Below the pieces are notes generated by a model that saw only the letters and a list, made by a program, of their open reading frames with translations, was not told where the DNA came from and ran no database searches. From Streptococcus mitis (GTDB lineage Bacteria > Bacillota > Bacilli > Lactobacillales > Streptococcaceae): a DNA stretch of 64,000 bases. Every line of letters begins with the position of its first letter. Position 1 is the stretch's first letter. The stretch spans positions 30,668 to 94,667 of the forward strand of contig NZ_JPFW01000006.1 in NCBI RefSeq assembly GCF_000722705.1. The letters run 5' to 3'. A program made the position numbers and the translations under genes. Positions 9,201-22,970 of this stretch are shown here, piece by piece.

Positions 9201-11216
9201 ATGAATCTACATCAACCCTTGCATGTCTTACCTGGTGTGGGACCAAAGTCAGCAGAAAAATACGCCAAACTAGGAATTGAAAATTTGCAAGACCTCTTGC
9301 TCTACTTTCCTTTCCGATATGAAGACTTCAAAACCAAGCAAGTGCTGGAACTGGAAGACGGGGAGAAGGCAGTCCTATCTGGTCAAGTCGTGACTCCTGC
9401 CAGTGTTCAGTATTATGGTTTCAAGCGCAATCGTCTGCGCTTTAGTCTCAAGCAGGGAGAAGTCGTTTTTGCAGTGAACTTCTTTAACCAACCCTATCTA
9501 GCAGACAAGATAGAGTTGGGAGCAACTCTTGCTGTCTTTGGAAAATGGGATCGGGCTAAGGCTAGCCTGACTGGGATGAAGGTCCTAGCTCAGGTGGAAG
9601 ATGACCTCCAACCTGTCTATCGATTGGCTCAGGGAATCAGTCAGGCAAGTCTGGTCAAGATTATTAAGACAGCATTTGATCAGGGACTGGACCTCTTGAT
9701 AGAGGAAAATCTTCCCCAGTCCTTGCTGGACAAATACAAACTCATGTCCCGTTGTCATGCAGTCCGAGCTATGCATTTCCCCAAGGATTTGGCGGAATAC
9801 AAGCAGGCTCTTCGCCGTATCAAGTTTGAGGAACTCTTTTATTTCCAGATGCAATTGCAGACGATCAAGTCTGAAAATAGAGTTCAGGGAAGCGGCTTGG
9901 TTCTGAATTGGTCTCAGGAAAAGGTGACAGCAGCTAAAGCAAGTCTTCCTTTTGCTCTGACCCCAGCTCAAGAAAAGAGTTTGCAGGAAATTTTGACCGA
10001 CATGAAGTCCGACTACCACATGAATCGTCTCTTACAAGGAGATGTGGGGAGCGGAAAAACGGTAGTCGCTGGCTTGGCTATGTTTGCGGCAGTGACGGCT
10101 GGTTACCAAGCAGCCCTCATGGTGCCAACAGAGATCCTTGCAGAGCAACACTTTGAGAGTCTACAGAACCTTTTTCCAGACTTGAAACTGGCTCTCTTGA
10201 CAGGTTCCTTGAAAGCTGCAGAAAAGAGAGAAGTCTTGGAGACTATTGCTAAGGGTGAGGCTGATTTGATTATCGGAACTCACGCTCTGATTCAGGATGG
10301 GGTGGATTATGCTCGTCTTGGCTTGATTATCATTGATGAGCAGCACCGATTTGGTGTAGGGCAAAGGCGGATTTTACGGGAAAAGGGCGACAACCCAGAT
10401 GTCCTCATGATGACGGCGACTCCCATTCCACGGACGCTGGCTATCACAGCTTTTGGAGATATGGATGTTTCCATTATCGACCAGATGCCTGCGGGTCGGA
10501 AACCCATTGTGACACGTTGGATCAAGCATGAGCAACTACCTCAGGTTTTGACTTGGTTAGAGGGGGAAATCCAAAAAGGTTCTCAAGCCTATGTTATCTC
10601 TCCTTTGATTGAAGAATCAGAAGCTCTGGATTTGAAAAATGCCATTGCCTTATCAGAGGAATTGACGGCTCATTTTGCTGGTAAGGCAGAGGTGGCTCTT
10701 CTACATGGTAAGATGAAGAGTGATGAAAAAGACCAGATTATGCAGGAGTTCAAAGAGCGAAAAACGGATATTCTAGTTTCGACAACGGTTATCGAGGTTG
10801 GGGTTAATGTTCCCAATGCGACCGTCATGATTATCATGGATGCCGATCGCTTCGGTCTCAGCCAGCTTCACCAGCTCAGGGGTCGTGTCGGTCGGGGAGA
10901 TAAGCAATCCTATGCTGTTCTCGTTGCCAATCCCAAGACGGATTCTGGGAAAGACCGCATGCGTATCATGACAGAAACCACCAATGGATTTGTCCTTGCG
11001 GAGGAAGATTTGAAAATGCGGGGTTCAGGTGAGATTTTTGGAACCAGACAGTCAGGACTGCCAGAGTTTCAAGTGGCTGATATTATCGAAGATTTTCCGA
11101 TTTTAGAAGAAGCCAGAAAGGTTGCCAGCTACATTAGTTCTATAGAAGGCTGGCAAGAGGATCCGGAGTGGCGGATGATCGCCCTTCATTTGGAAAAGAA
11201 AGAACATCTAGATTAA
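9201..11216 (+). CDS. recG: ATP-dependent DNA helicase RecG
   Basis: RecG remodels stalled forks and Holliday junctions. With the ATG at 9201, which follows AAAGGAG, the protein is 671 residues, the usual size. An N-terminal wedge domain with the LPGVGPKSAEKYAKLG motif is followed by helicase motifs: GDVGSGKT near residue 280, DEQHRFG in motif II, TATPIPRTL in motif III, and QLRGRVGRG in motif VI. It is the last gene of acpS-alr-recG and a BOX element starts at its stop codon. Confidence 0.97.
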   Translation: MNLHQPLHVLPGVGPKSAEKYAKLGIENLQDLLLYFPFRYEDFKTKQVLELEDGEKAVLSGQVVTPASVQYYGFKRNRLRFSLKQGEVVFAVNFFNQPYLADKIELGATLAVFGKWDRAKASLTGMKVLAQVEDDLQPVYRLAQGISQASLVKIIKTAFDQGLDLLIEENLPQSLLDKYKLMSRCHAVRAMHFPKDLAEYKQALRRIKFEELFYFQMQLQTIKSENRVQGSGLVLNWSQEKVTAAKASLPFALTPAQEKSLQEILTDMKSDYHMNRLLQGDVGSGKTVVAGLAMFAAVTAGYQAALMVPTEILAEQHFESLQNLFPDLKLALLTGSLKAAEKREVLETIAKGEADLIIGTHALIQDGVDYARLGLIIIDEQHRFGVGQRRILREKGDNPDVLMMTATPIPRTLAITAFGDMDVSIIDQMPAGRKPIVTRWIKHEQLPQVLTWLEGEIQKGSQAYVISPLIEESEALDLKNAIALSEELTAHFAGKAEVALLHGKMKSDEKDQIMQEFKERKTDILVSTTVIEVGVNVPNATVMIIMDADRFGLSQLHQLRGRVGRGDKQSYAVLVANPKTDSGKDRMRIMTETTNGFVLAEEDLKMRGSGEIFGTRQSGLPEFQVADIIEDFPILEEARKVASYISSIEGWQEDPEWRMIALHLEKKEHLD

Positions 11217-11323
11217 TACTCTTCAAAAATCAAATTCAAACCACGTCAACGTCGCCTTGTCGTACTCAAGTACAGCCTGCGGCTAGTTTCCTAGTTTGCT
11301 CTTTGATTTTCATTGAGTATAAG
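11216..11323. repeat. BOX element (boxA-boxC type)
   Basis: Starts with TACTCTTCAAAAATC, contains ACGTCAACGTCGCCTTG (the boxA core, one base off the standard BOX-A core), and ends with GCTCTTTGATTTTCATTGAG. The outer ends are imperfect inverted repeats. It abuts the recG stop codon. BOX elements are non-autonomous repeats typical of pneumococcus and its relatives. Confidence 0.85.
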
Positions 11324-11366
11324 CTTTCTCTAAGAAAAACTTAAGCTAGCTTTCAGGTTTGGCCCT

Positions 11367-11372
11367 TATACT
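11367..11372 (+). promoter_or_regulatory. -10 box of the small transcription unit
   Basis: TATACT lies 32 bp before the short ORF. No good -35 hexamer is present. Upstream, TCTAAG-N5-CTTAAG (11329-11345) is one to two bases from the direct repeat described for the CiaR response regulator (TTTAAG-N5-TTTAAG), which suggests activator dependence; its spacing from the -10 makes this tentative. Confidence 0.4.
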
Positions 11373-11403
11373 AGAGTCATCAAAAAGAAACGAGGACTCT
11401 CAC

Positions 11404-11466
11404 ATGACAGTAACGATTAAAGTAAATTACCAAACCACATTCCAAAAGAAAGAAGCAAAAAATTAA
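11404..11466 (+). CDS. short peptide (20 aa) in its own transcription unit
   Basis: The frame ATG to TAA encodes a 20-residue basic peptide beginning MTVTIKVNYQ and ending KKEAKN. It has the parts of a gene: a TATACT -10 at 11367-11372, an ACGAGGA ribosome site at 11390-11396 spaced 7 bp from the ATG, and a perfect terminator hairpin at 11486-11507. The unit would be about 130 nt. No homologue comes to mind with certainty, and it could instead be a small regulatory RNA whose reading frame is incidental. Confidence 0.5.
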   Translation: MTVTIKVNYQTTFQKKEAKN

Positions 11467-11485
11467 GATTGAATAGAAGGAAGAA

Positions 11486-11507
11486 AGAGCGAAATGCTCT
11501 TTTTTTA
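11486..11507 (+). terminator. terminator of the small transcription unit
   Basis: AGAGC-GAAAT-GCTCT followed by seven T residues. Confidence 0.8.
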
Positions 11508-11580
11508 TTTTTAAAACTACTTTCAGTTCATCATCCCAAAAATAAAGAATCTAAAACTACTTTCTATTTGCTTTTCTTTC

Positions 11581-11626
11581 TTGCGTTGATTTCTTATATG
11601 TGCTAGAGTTGTGATAGCGATTACAA
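11581..11626 (+). promoter_or_regulatory. esterase promoter with downstream cre-like operator
   Basis: TTGCGT (11581-11586), 17 bp, then TAGAGT (11604-11609) with an extended TG. TGATAGCGATTACA at 11612-11625 matches the cre consensus core (two half sites around CG) and sits at the expected transcription start, where bound CcpA would act as a block. Confidence 0.6.
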
Positions 11627-11643
11627 AACAAAAGGAGCATGCA

Positions 11644-12624
11644 ATGAAAAATCCAGCTTTGTTAGAAGAAATTAAGACTTATAAAGGCAGGGACGAGGTT
11701 CCACAAGACTTTGATATTTTCTGGGATGAGGAAGTGAAAAAAGTTTCCACGCTTCCAGCCTACCAGTTGGAGGAAAGAGATTTCCATATTCCCCAAGTCA
11801 AGTGCTTTGAGCTCACTTTTGAAGGAACCAATGAAGGTAAGGTCTATGCACGCGTCGTTCTTCCTAAGAGTGAGAGTAAAGTCCCAATAATTTTCCATTT
11901 CCATGGTTATATGGGACGTGGCTGGGACTGGGCAGATATGCTGGCCTATACTGTAGCTGGTTACGGTGTTGTTTCCATGGATGTGCGGGGCCAATCAGGT
12001 TATTCACAGGACGGTTTGCGTTCTCCTCTAGGAAATACGGTGAAGGGGCATATTATCCGTGGTGCTGTGGAAGGCCGTGACCAGCTCTTTTATAAGGATG
12101 TCTATCTGGATATTTACCAGTTGGTTGAAATCATTGCTAGCCTGCCTGAGGTGGATGAGAAGTGTCTTTCTAGCTATGGTGCTTCGCAAGGAGGGGCTTT
12201 GGCCCTAGTTGCAGCAGCACTCAATCCTCGGATTCAGAAAACAGTTGCCATCTATCCCTTCTTGTCAGACTTCAGAAGAGTGCTTGAGATTGGTAATACT
12301 AGCGAGGCTTACGACGAACTTTTCCGTTATTTCAAGTTTCATGATCCCTTCCATGAAACTGAGGAGGACATCATGGCGACCCTTGCCTATATCGATGTGA
12401 AAAATCTTGCCCATCGTATCAAGGGTGAGGTCAAGATGATTACGGGCTTGGATGACGATGTTTGCTATCCTATTACCCAGTTTGCGATTTACAATCGTCT
12501 GACCTGCGATAAGGCCTATCGTATCATGCCTGAGTATGCTCACGAAGCCATGAATGTTTTTGTCAATGACCAAGTTTACAACTGGCTCTGTGGTAGTGAG
12601 ATTCCTTTTAAGTATGTAAAATAA
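11644..12624 (+). CDS. acetylxylan esterase / cephalosporin-C deacetylase family hydrolase
   Basis: A 326-residue member of the AXE1 family (alpha/beta hydrolases that remove acetyl groups from sugars). The start at 11644 follows AAAGGAG. The nucleophile is Ser181 in YGASQGG; Asp270 in GLDDDV and His300 in YAHEAM complete the triad, and the oxyanion region HFHGYMGRG is present. No signal peptide, so it acts in the cytoplasm. Its place next to the sialic acid cluster and its cre-like site suggest deacetylation of imported sugars, possibly O-acetyl sialic acid, but that is inference. Confidence 0.9.
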   Translation: MKNPALLEEIKTYKGRDEVPQDFDIFWDEEVKKVSTLPAYQLEERDFHIPQVKCFELTFEGTNEGKVYARVVLPKSESKVPIIFHFHGYMGRGWDWADMLAYTVAGYGVVSMDVRGQSGYSQDGLRSPLGNTVKGHIIRGAVEGRDQLFYKDVYLDIYQLVEIIASLPEVDEKCLSSYGASQGGALALVAAALNPRIQKTVAIYPFLSDFRRVLEIGNTSEAYDELFRYFKFHDPFHETEEDIMATLAYIDVKNLAHRIKGEVKMITGLDDDVCYPITQFAIYNRLTCDKAYRIMPEYAHEAMNVFVNDQVYNWLCGSEIPFKYVK

Positions 12625-12628
12625 TGAA

Positions 12629-12655
12629 TGAGAGAGCCCAGTAGCTCTCTTTTTA
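12629..12655 (+). terminator. terminator after the esterase
   Basis: AGAGAGC-CCAGTA-GCTCTCT followed by TTTTT directly after the stop codon. Confidence 0.85.
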
Positions 12656-19013
<6,358 letters not shown>

Positions 19014-19057
19014 TTTGTCTACAGTTGTTCGTTGAACTTTTAGGTTCATATAAAATA

Positions 19058-19105
19058 AACCAGTCTAGAATCCTAAAAATTAGCTAGGATTTTAGGCTGG
19101 TTTTT
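19058..19105 (+). terminator. terminator after nanA
   Basis: AACCAG...AATCCTA pairs with TAGGATT...CTGGTT in a long stem, followed by TTTTT. Confidence 0.8.
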
Positions 19106-19292
19106 AGTGATGAATTGATAAAGATACACTTATTTTGATGTGATTATTTTGTAATAAGCTTTTTTGAGCCATTAGTTACACTAATGATATTAAAGTATAA
19201 ATTAATACTAATATATTTAGTATAGAAATTACTTTCTAGATAAATTGTTATATAATATTTTTTTAAAAGTATATTCTATTACATAACAAAGT

Positions 19293-19322
19293 ATTGAAAG
19301 CGCTTTAAAATAGATGTATAAT
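19293..19322 (+). promoter_or_regulatory. promoter of the yhcH1-ABC-nanB operon, cre-like site on the -35
   Basis: TTGAAA (19294-19299), 17 bp, TATAAT (19317-19322). TTGAAAGCGCTTTAA covers the -35 and is a near-perfect palindromic cre sequence. It lies 35 bp upstream of the first start codon. Confidence 0.8.
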
Positions 19323-19356
19323 GACCTCAAAATAACAAAGAAAGGAGGTAAAAATT

Positions 19357-19809
19357 ATGATAATTACAAAAATAAAACGTTTAGCAACTTATGTTGAACT
19401 AAATCCAAATTTTGCAACATTAATAGATTTTCTAGAAGCAACAGGACTAGAAAATTTAGCCGAGGGATCAATTGATATCGATGGAGATCGATTGTTTGGG
19501 AATTGTTTTACATATATAGCGGATGGTGAAGCAGGGACCTTCTTTGAAACTCATAGAAAATATTTGGACATTCATTTAGTTTTGGAGAACGAAGAAGCTA
19601 TGGCTGTCACATCGCCAGAAAATGTAAGCGTTACCCAAAAGTATGATGATGCAAAAGACATTGAATTATATACTGGAAAGGTAGAACAGTTAGTGCATCT
19701 AAGATCGGGAGAATGTCTAATTACTTTTCCAGAAGATTTACACCAACCAAAAGTTCGTATAAACGATGAACCTGTAAAAAAAGTTGTCTTTAAAGTTGCG
19801 ATTTCTTAA
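19357..19809 (+). CDS. YhcH/YjgK/YiaL family protein (copy 1)
   Basis: A 150-residue cupin-like protein of the YhcH/DUF386 family, found in bacterial sialic acid operons and thought to act as a sugar anomerase or mutarotase. The conserved metal-ligand motifs are visible: ETHRKYLDIH near residue 68 and FPEDLHQP near 128. A strong AAAGGAGG site precedes the ATG. It is the first gene of the operon with the ABC importer and nanB. A second family member lies at 30493-30945. Confidence 0.85.
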   Translation: MIITKIKRLATYVELNPNFATLIDFLEATGLENLAEGSIDIDGDRLFGNCFTYIADGEAGTFFETHRKYLDIHLVLENEEAMAVTSPENVSVTQKYDDAKDIELYTGKVEQLVHLRSGECLITFPEDLHQPKVRINDEPVKKVVFKVAIS

Positions 19810-19827
19810 CGTAGAAAGGGAAGAACA

Positions 19828-21165
19828 ATGAAAAAAATGAGAAAGTTTTTATGTCTAGCTGGAGTTGCGCTAGCAGCCGTTGCCTTGGTAGCATGTTCAG
19901 GAAAGAAAGAAACTACAACTAGTACTGAACCACCGACAGAATTATCTGGTGAAATTACAATGTGGCACTCCTTTACTCAGGGGCCACGTCTAGAAAGTAT
20001 CCAAAAATCAGCAGATGCTTTCATGCAAAAGCATCCAAAAACGAAAATCAAGATTGAAACATTTTCTTGGAATGACTTCTATACTAAATGGACTACAGGT
20101 TTAGCAAATGGAAATGTACCAGATATTAGTACTGCTCTTCCTAACCAAGTAATGGAAATGGTAAACTCAGATGCTTTGGTTCCGCTAAACGATTCTATCA
20201 AGCGTATTGGACAGGATAAATTTAACGAAACTGCCTTAAATGAAGCAAAAATTAAAGATGATTACTACTCTGTACCTCTTTACTCACACGCACAAGTTAT
20301 GTGGGTTAGAACAGATTTGTTAAAAGAACATAATATCGAAGTTCCTAAAACTTGGGATCAACTCTATGAAGCTTCTAAAAAATTGAAAGAAGCTGGAGTT
20401 TATGGATTGTCTGTTCCGTTCGGAACAAATGACTTAATGGCAACACGTTTCTTGAACTTCTACGTACGTAGTGGTGGTGGAAGCCTCTTAACAAAAGATC
20501 TTAAAGCAGATTTGACAAGCCAACTTGCTCAAGATGGTATTAAATACTGGGTTAAATTGTATAAAGAAATCTCACCTCAAGATTCTTTGAACTTTAATGT
20601 CCTTCAACAAGCTACCTTGTTCTATCAAGGAAAAACAGCATTTGACTTTAACTCTGGCTTCCATATTGGAGGAATTAATGCCAACAGTCCTCAATTGATT
20701 GATTCGATTGATGCTTATCCTATTCCAAAAATCAAAGAGTCTGATAAAGACCAAGGAATTGAAACTTCAAATATTCCAATGGTTGTTTGGAAAAATTCAA
20801 AACATCCAGAAGTTGCTAAAGCATTCTTGGAATCACTTTATAATGAAGAAGACTATGTTAAATTCCTTGATTCAACTCCAGTAGGTATGTTACCAACTAT
20901 TAGAGGGATTAGCGATTCTGCAGCCTATAAAGAAAATGAAACTCGTAAGAAATTTAAACATGCTGAAGAAGTGATTACAGAAGCTGTTAAGAAAGGTACT
21001 GCTATTGGTTATGAAAATGGACCAAGTGTACAAGCTGGTATGTTGACTAACCAACACATTATTGAACAAATGTTCCAAGATATCATTTCAAATGGAACAG
21101 ATCCTATGAAAGCCGCAAAAGAAGCAGAAAAACAATTAAACGATTTATTTGAGGCTGTTCAGTAG
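19828..21165 (+). CDS. ABC sugar importer, substrate-binding lipoprotein (nanB operon)
   Basis: A 445-residue family 1 extracellular solute-binding protein. The lipobox is LVAC with lipidated Cys23, followed by a Ser/Thr/Lys-rich tether. The mature part shows the MWHSFTQGP N-terminal strand typical of sugar binders. It lies 18 bp after yhcH1 and is followed by two permease genes and nanB. Its position beside NanB, which releases 2,7-anhydro-sialic acid, makes a sialic acid derivative a likely ligand, but this is inferred from context. No ATPase gene is present, so it must borrow a shared one such as MsmK. Confidence 0.92.
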   Translation: MKKMRKFLCLAGVALAAVALVACSGKKETTTSTEPPTELSGEITMWHSFTQGPRLESIQKSADAFMQKHPKTKIKIETFSWNDFYTKWTTGLANGNVPDISTALPNQVMEMVNSDALVPLNDSIKRIGQDKFNETALNEAKIKDDYYSVPLYSHAQVMWVRTDLLKEHNIEVPKTWDQLYEASKKLKEAGVYGLSVPFGTNDLMATRFLNFYVRSGGGSLLTKDLKADLTSQLAQDGIKYWVKLYKEISPQDSLNFNVLQQATLFYQGKTAFDFNSGFHIGGINANSPQLIDSIDAYPIPKIKESDKDQGIETSNIPMVVWKNSKHPEVAKAFLESLYNEEDYVKFLDSTPVGMLPTIRGISDSAAYKENETRKKFKHAEEVITEAVKKGTAIGYENGPSVQAGMLTNQHIIEQMFQDIISNGTDPMKAAKEAEKQLNDLFEAVQ

Positions 21166-21188
21166 ATGTAAAAGACTAGAAAATAGGT

Positions 21189-21208
21189 GGGCTAGCCTAG
21201 CCTAGCCC
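21189..21208 (+). promoter_or_regulatory. intercistronic hairpin after the binding-protein gene
   Basis: GGGCTAG and CTAGCCC pair around a six-base loop with no T run. Such hairpins often stabilise the 5' part of the message, favouring the binding protein over the permeases. Confidence 0.6.
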
Positions 21209-21235
21209 AATCTTGTAAAAGAAGGGAGAAGGAGA

Positions 21236-22120
21236 ATGGTTAAAGAACGTAATTTAACTCGCTGGATATTTGTTTTGCCAGCTATGATTATTGTAGGATT
21301 ACTATTTGTTTATCCGTTTTTCTCGAGTATTTTTTATAGCTTTACCAATAAGCATTTGATTATGCCCAATTATAAATTTGTTGGTTTAGCTAACTATAAA
21401 GCTGTGCTATCAGATCCCAACTTCTTTAGTGCGTTCTTTAATTCAATTAAGTGGACCGTTTTCTCATTAGTTGGTCAAGTTTTAGTAGGGTTTGTATTGG
21501 CTTTAGCTCTTCACAGAGTACGTCACTTCAAGAAATTATATAGGACCTTATTGATTGTTCCTTGGGCATTTCCTACAATCGTTATTGCCTTTTCTTGGCA
21601 GTGGATTCTAAACGGGGTTTATGGCTACTTACCTAATCTAATCGTAAAATTAGGTTTAATGGATCATACACCTGCATTTTTGACGGATAGTACATGGGCG
21701 TTCCTATGTTTGGTGTTTATCAACATTTGGTTCGGAGCACCGATGATTATGGTTAATGTACTTTCAGCCTTGCAAACAGTACCAGAAGAACAATTTGAGG
21801 CTGCTAAGATAGATGGTGCTTCAAGTTGGCAGGTGTTCAAGTTTATCGTCTTTCCACATATTAAAGTGGTTGTAGGACTTCTGGTAGTTTTGAGAACTGT
21901 ATGGATCTTTAATAACTTTGATATCATCTACCTAATTACTGGTGGTGGACCAGCCAATGCTACAACGACGCTTCCAATTTTTGCATACAATCTCGGTTGG
22001 GGAACTAAATTGTTGGGTCGTGCTTCAGCAGTTACAGTATTGCTCTTTATCTTCTTGATGGCGATTTGCTTTATCTACTTTGCTATCATTAGTAAATGGG
22101 AAAAGGAGGGTAGAAAATAA
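21236..22120 (+). CDS. ABC sugar importer permease 1 (nanB operon)
   Basis: A 294-residue MalF-type permease with six predicted membrane spans. The EAA loop that contacts the ATPase is present (EAAKIDGASSWQVF, near residue 187). An AAGGGAGAAGGAG site precedes the ATG. Its stop codon overlaps the next start by one base (TAATG), so the two permeases are made in step. Confidence 0.93.
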   Translation: MVKERNLTRWIFVLPAMIIVGLLFVYPFFSSIFYSFTNKHLIMPNYKFVGLANYKAVLSDPNFFSAFFNSIKWTVFSLVGQVLVGFVLALALHRVRHFKKLYRTLLIVPWAFPTIVIAFSWQWILNGVYGYLPNLIVKLGLMDHTPAFLTDSTWAFLCLVFINIWFGAPMIMVNVLSALQTVPEEQFEAAKIDGASSWQVFKFIVFPHIKVVVGLLVVLRTVWIFNNFDIIYLITGGGPANATTTLPIFAYNLGWGTKLLGRASAVTVLLFIFLMAICFIYFAIISKWEKEGRK

Positions 22121-22953
22121 TGAAGAAGAAATCCAGTATTTATTTAGATATTCTCTCACATGTACTTTTAGTTGGTGCGACAATTGTTGCAATTTTCCCA
22201 TTGATATGGATTATCATATCTTCTGTCAAGGGGAAAGGGGAATTAACTCAGTATCCAACACGATTTTGGCCTGAACAATTTACATTAGATTATTTCACTC
22301 ATGTTATTAACGATTTGCACTTTATTGATAACATTCGAAATAGTTTGATTATTGCCTTAGCTACAACCGTTATTGCGATTATAATTTCTGCTATGGCAGC
22401 CTATGGTATTGTTCGATTCTTCCCTAAATTGGGAGCAATCATGTCGAGACTACTCGTCATTACATACATTTTCCCACCAATTTTGTTAGCAATTCCATAT
22501 TCAATTGCCATTGCTAGAGTTGGATTAACAAATAGTTTATTTGGCTTAATGATGGTTTATCTATCTTTTAGTGTTCCATATGCAGTTTGGCTCTTGGTTG
22601 GATTTTTCCAAACAGTTCCAATTGGAATTGAAGAAGCAGCTCGAATTGATGGTGCAAATAAATTTGTGACTTTTTACAAAATTGTGCTACCGATTGTAGC
22701 GCCAGGTATTGTAGCAACAGCTATTTATACATTTATCAATGCTTGGAATGAATTCTTGTATGCCTTGATTTTGATTAACAATACAGGAAAGATGACAGTA
22801 GCAGTAGCCCTTCGTTCGCTTAATGGTTCAGAAATCTTAGACTGGGGAGATATGATGGCAGCGTCTGTTATTGTAGTTCTTCCATCAATCATTTTCTTCT
22901 CTATCATTCAAAATAAGATTGCAAGCGGATTATCAGAAGGATCTGTGAAATAG
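22120..22953 (+). CDS. ABC sugar importer permease 2 (nanB operon)
   Basis: A 277-residue MalG-type permease with six predicted spans and the EAA motif EEAARIDGANKFVTF near residue 170. An AAAGGAGG site lies in the end of the upstream gene. It pairs with the upstream permease and the lipoprotein, and nanB begins 17 bp after its stop. Confidence 0.93.
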   Translation: MKKKSSIYLDILSHVLLVGATIVAIFPLIWIIISSVKGKGELTQYPTRFWPEQFTLDYFTHVINDLHFIDNIRNSLIIALATTVIAIIISAMAAYGIVRFFPKLGAIMSRLLVITYIFPPILLAIPYSIAIARVGLTNSLFGLMMVYLSFSVPYAVWLLVGFFQTVPIGIEEAARIDGANKFVTFYKIVLPIVAPGIVATAIYTFINAWNEFLYALILINNTGKMTVAVALRSLNGSEILDWGDMMAASVIVVLPSIIFFSIIQNKIASGLSEGSVK

Positions 22954-22970
22954 ACGAAAGAAGGAAAGAA

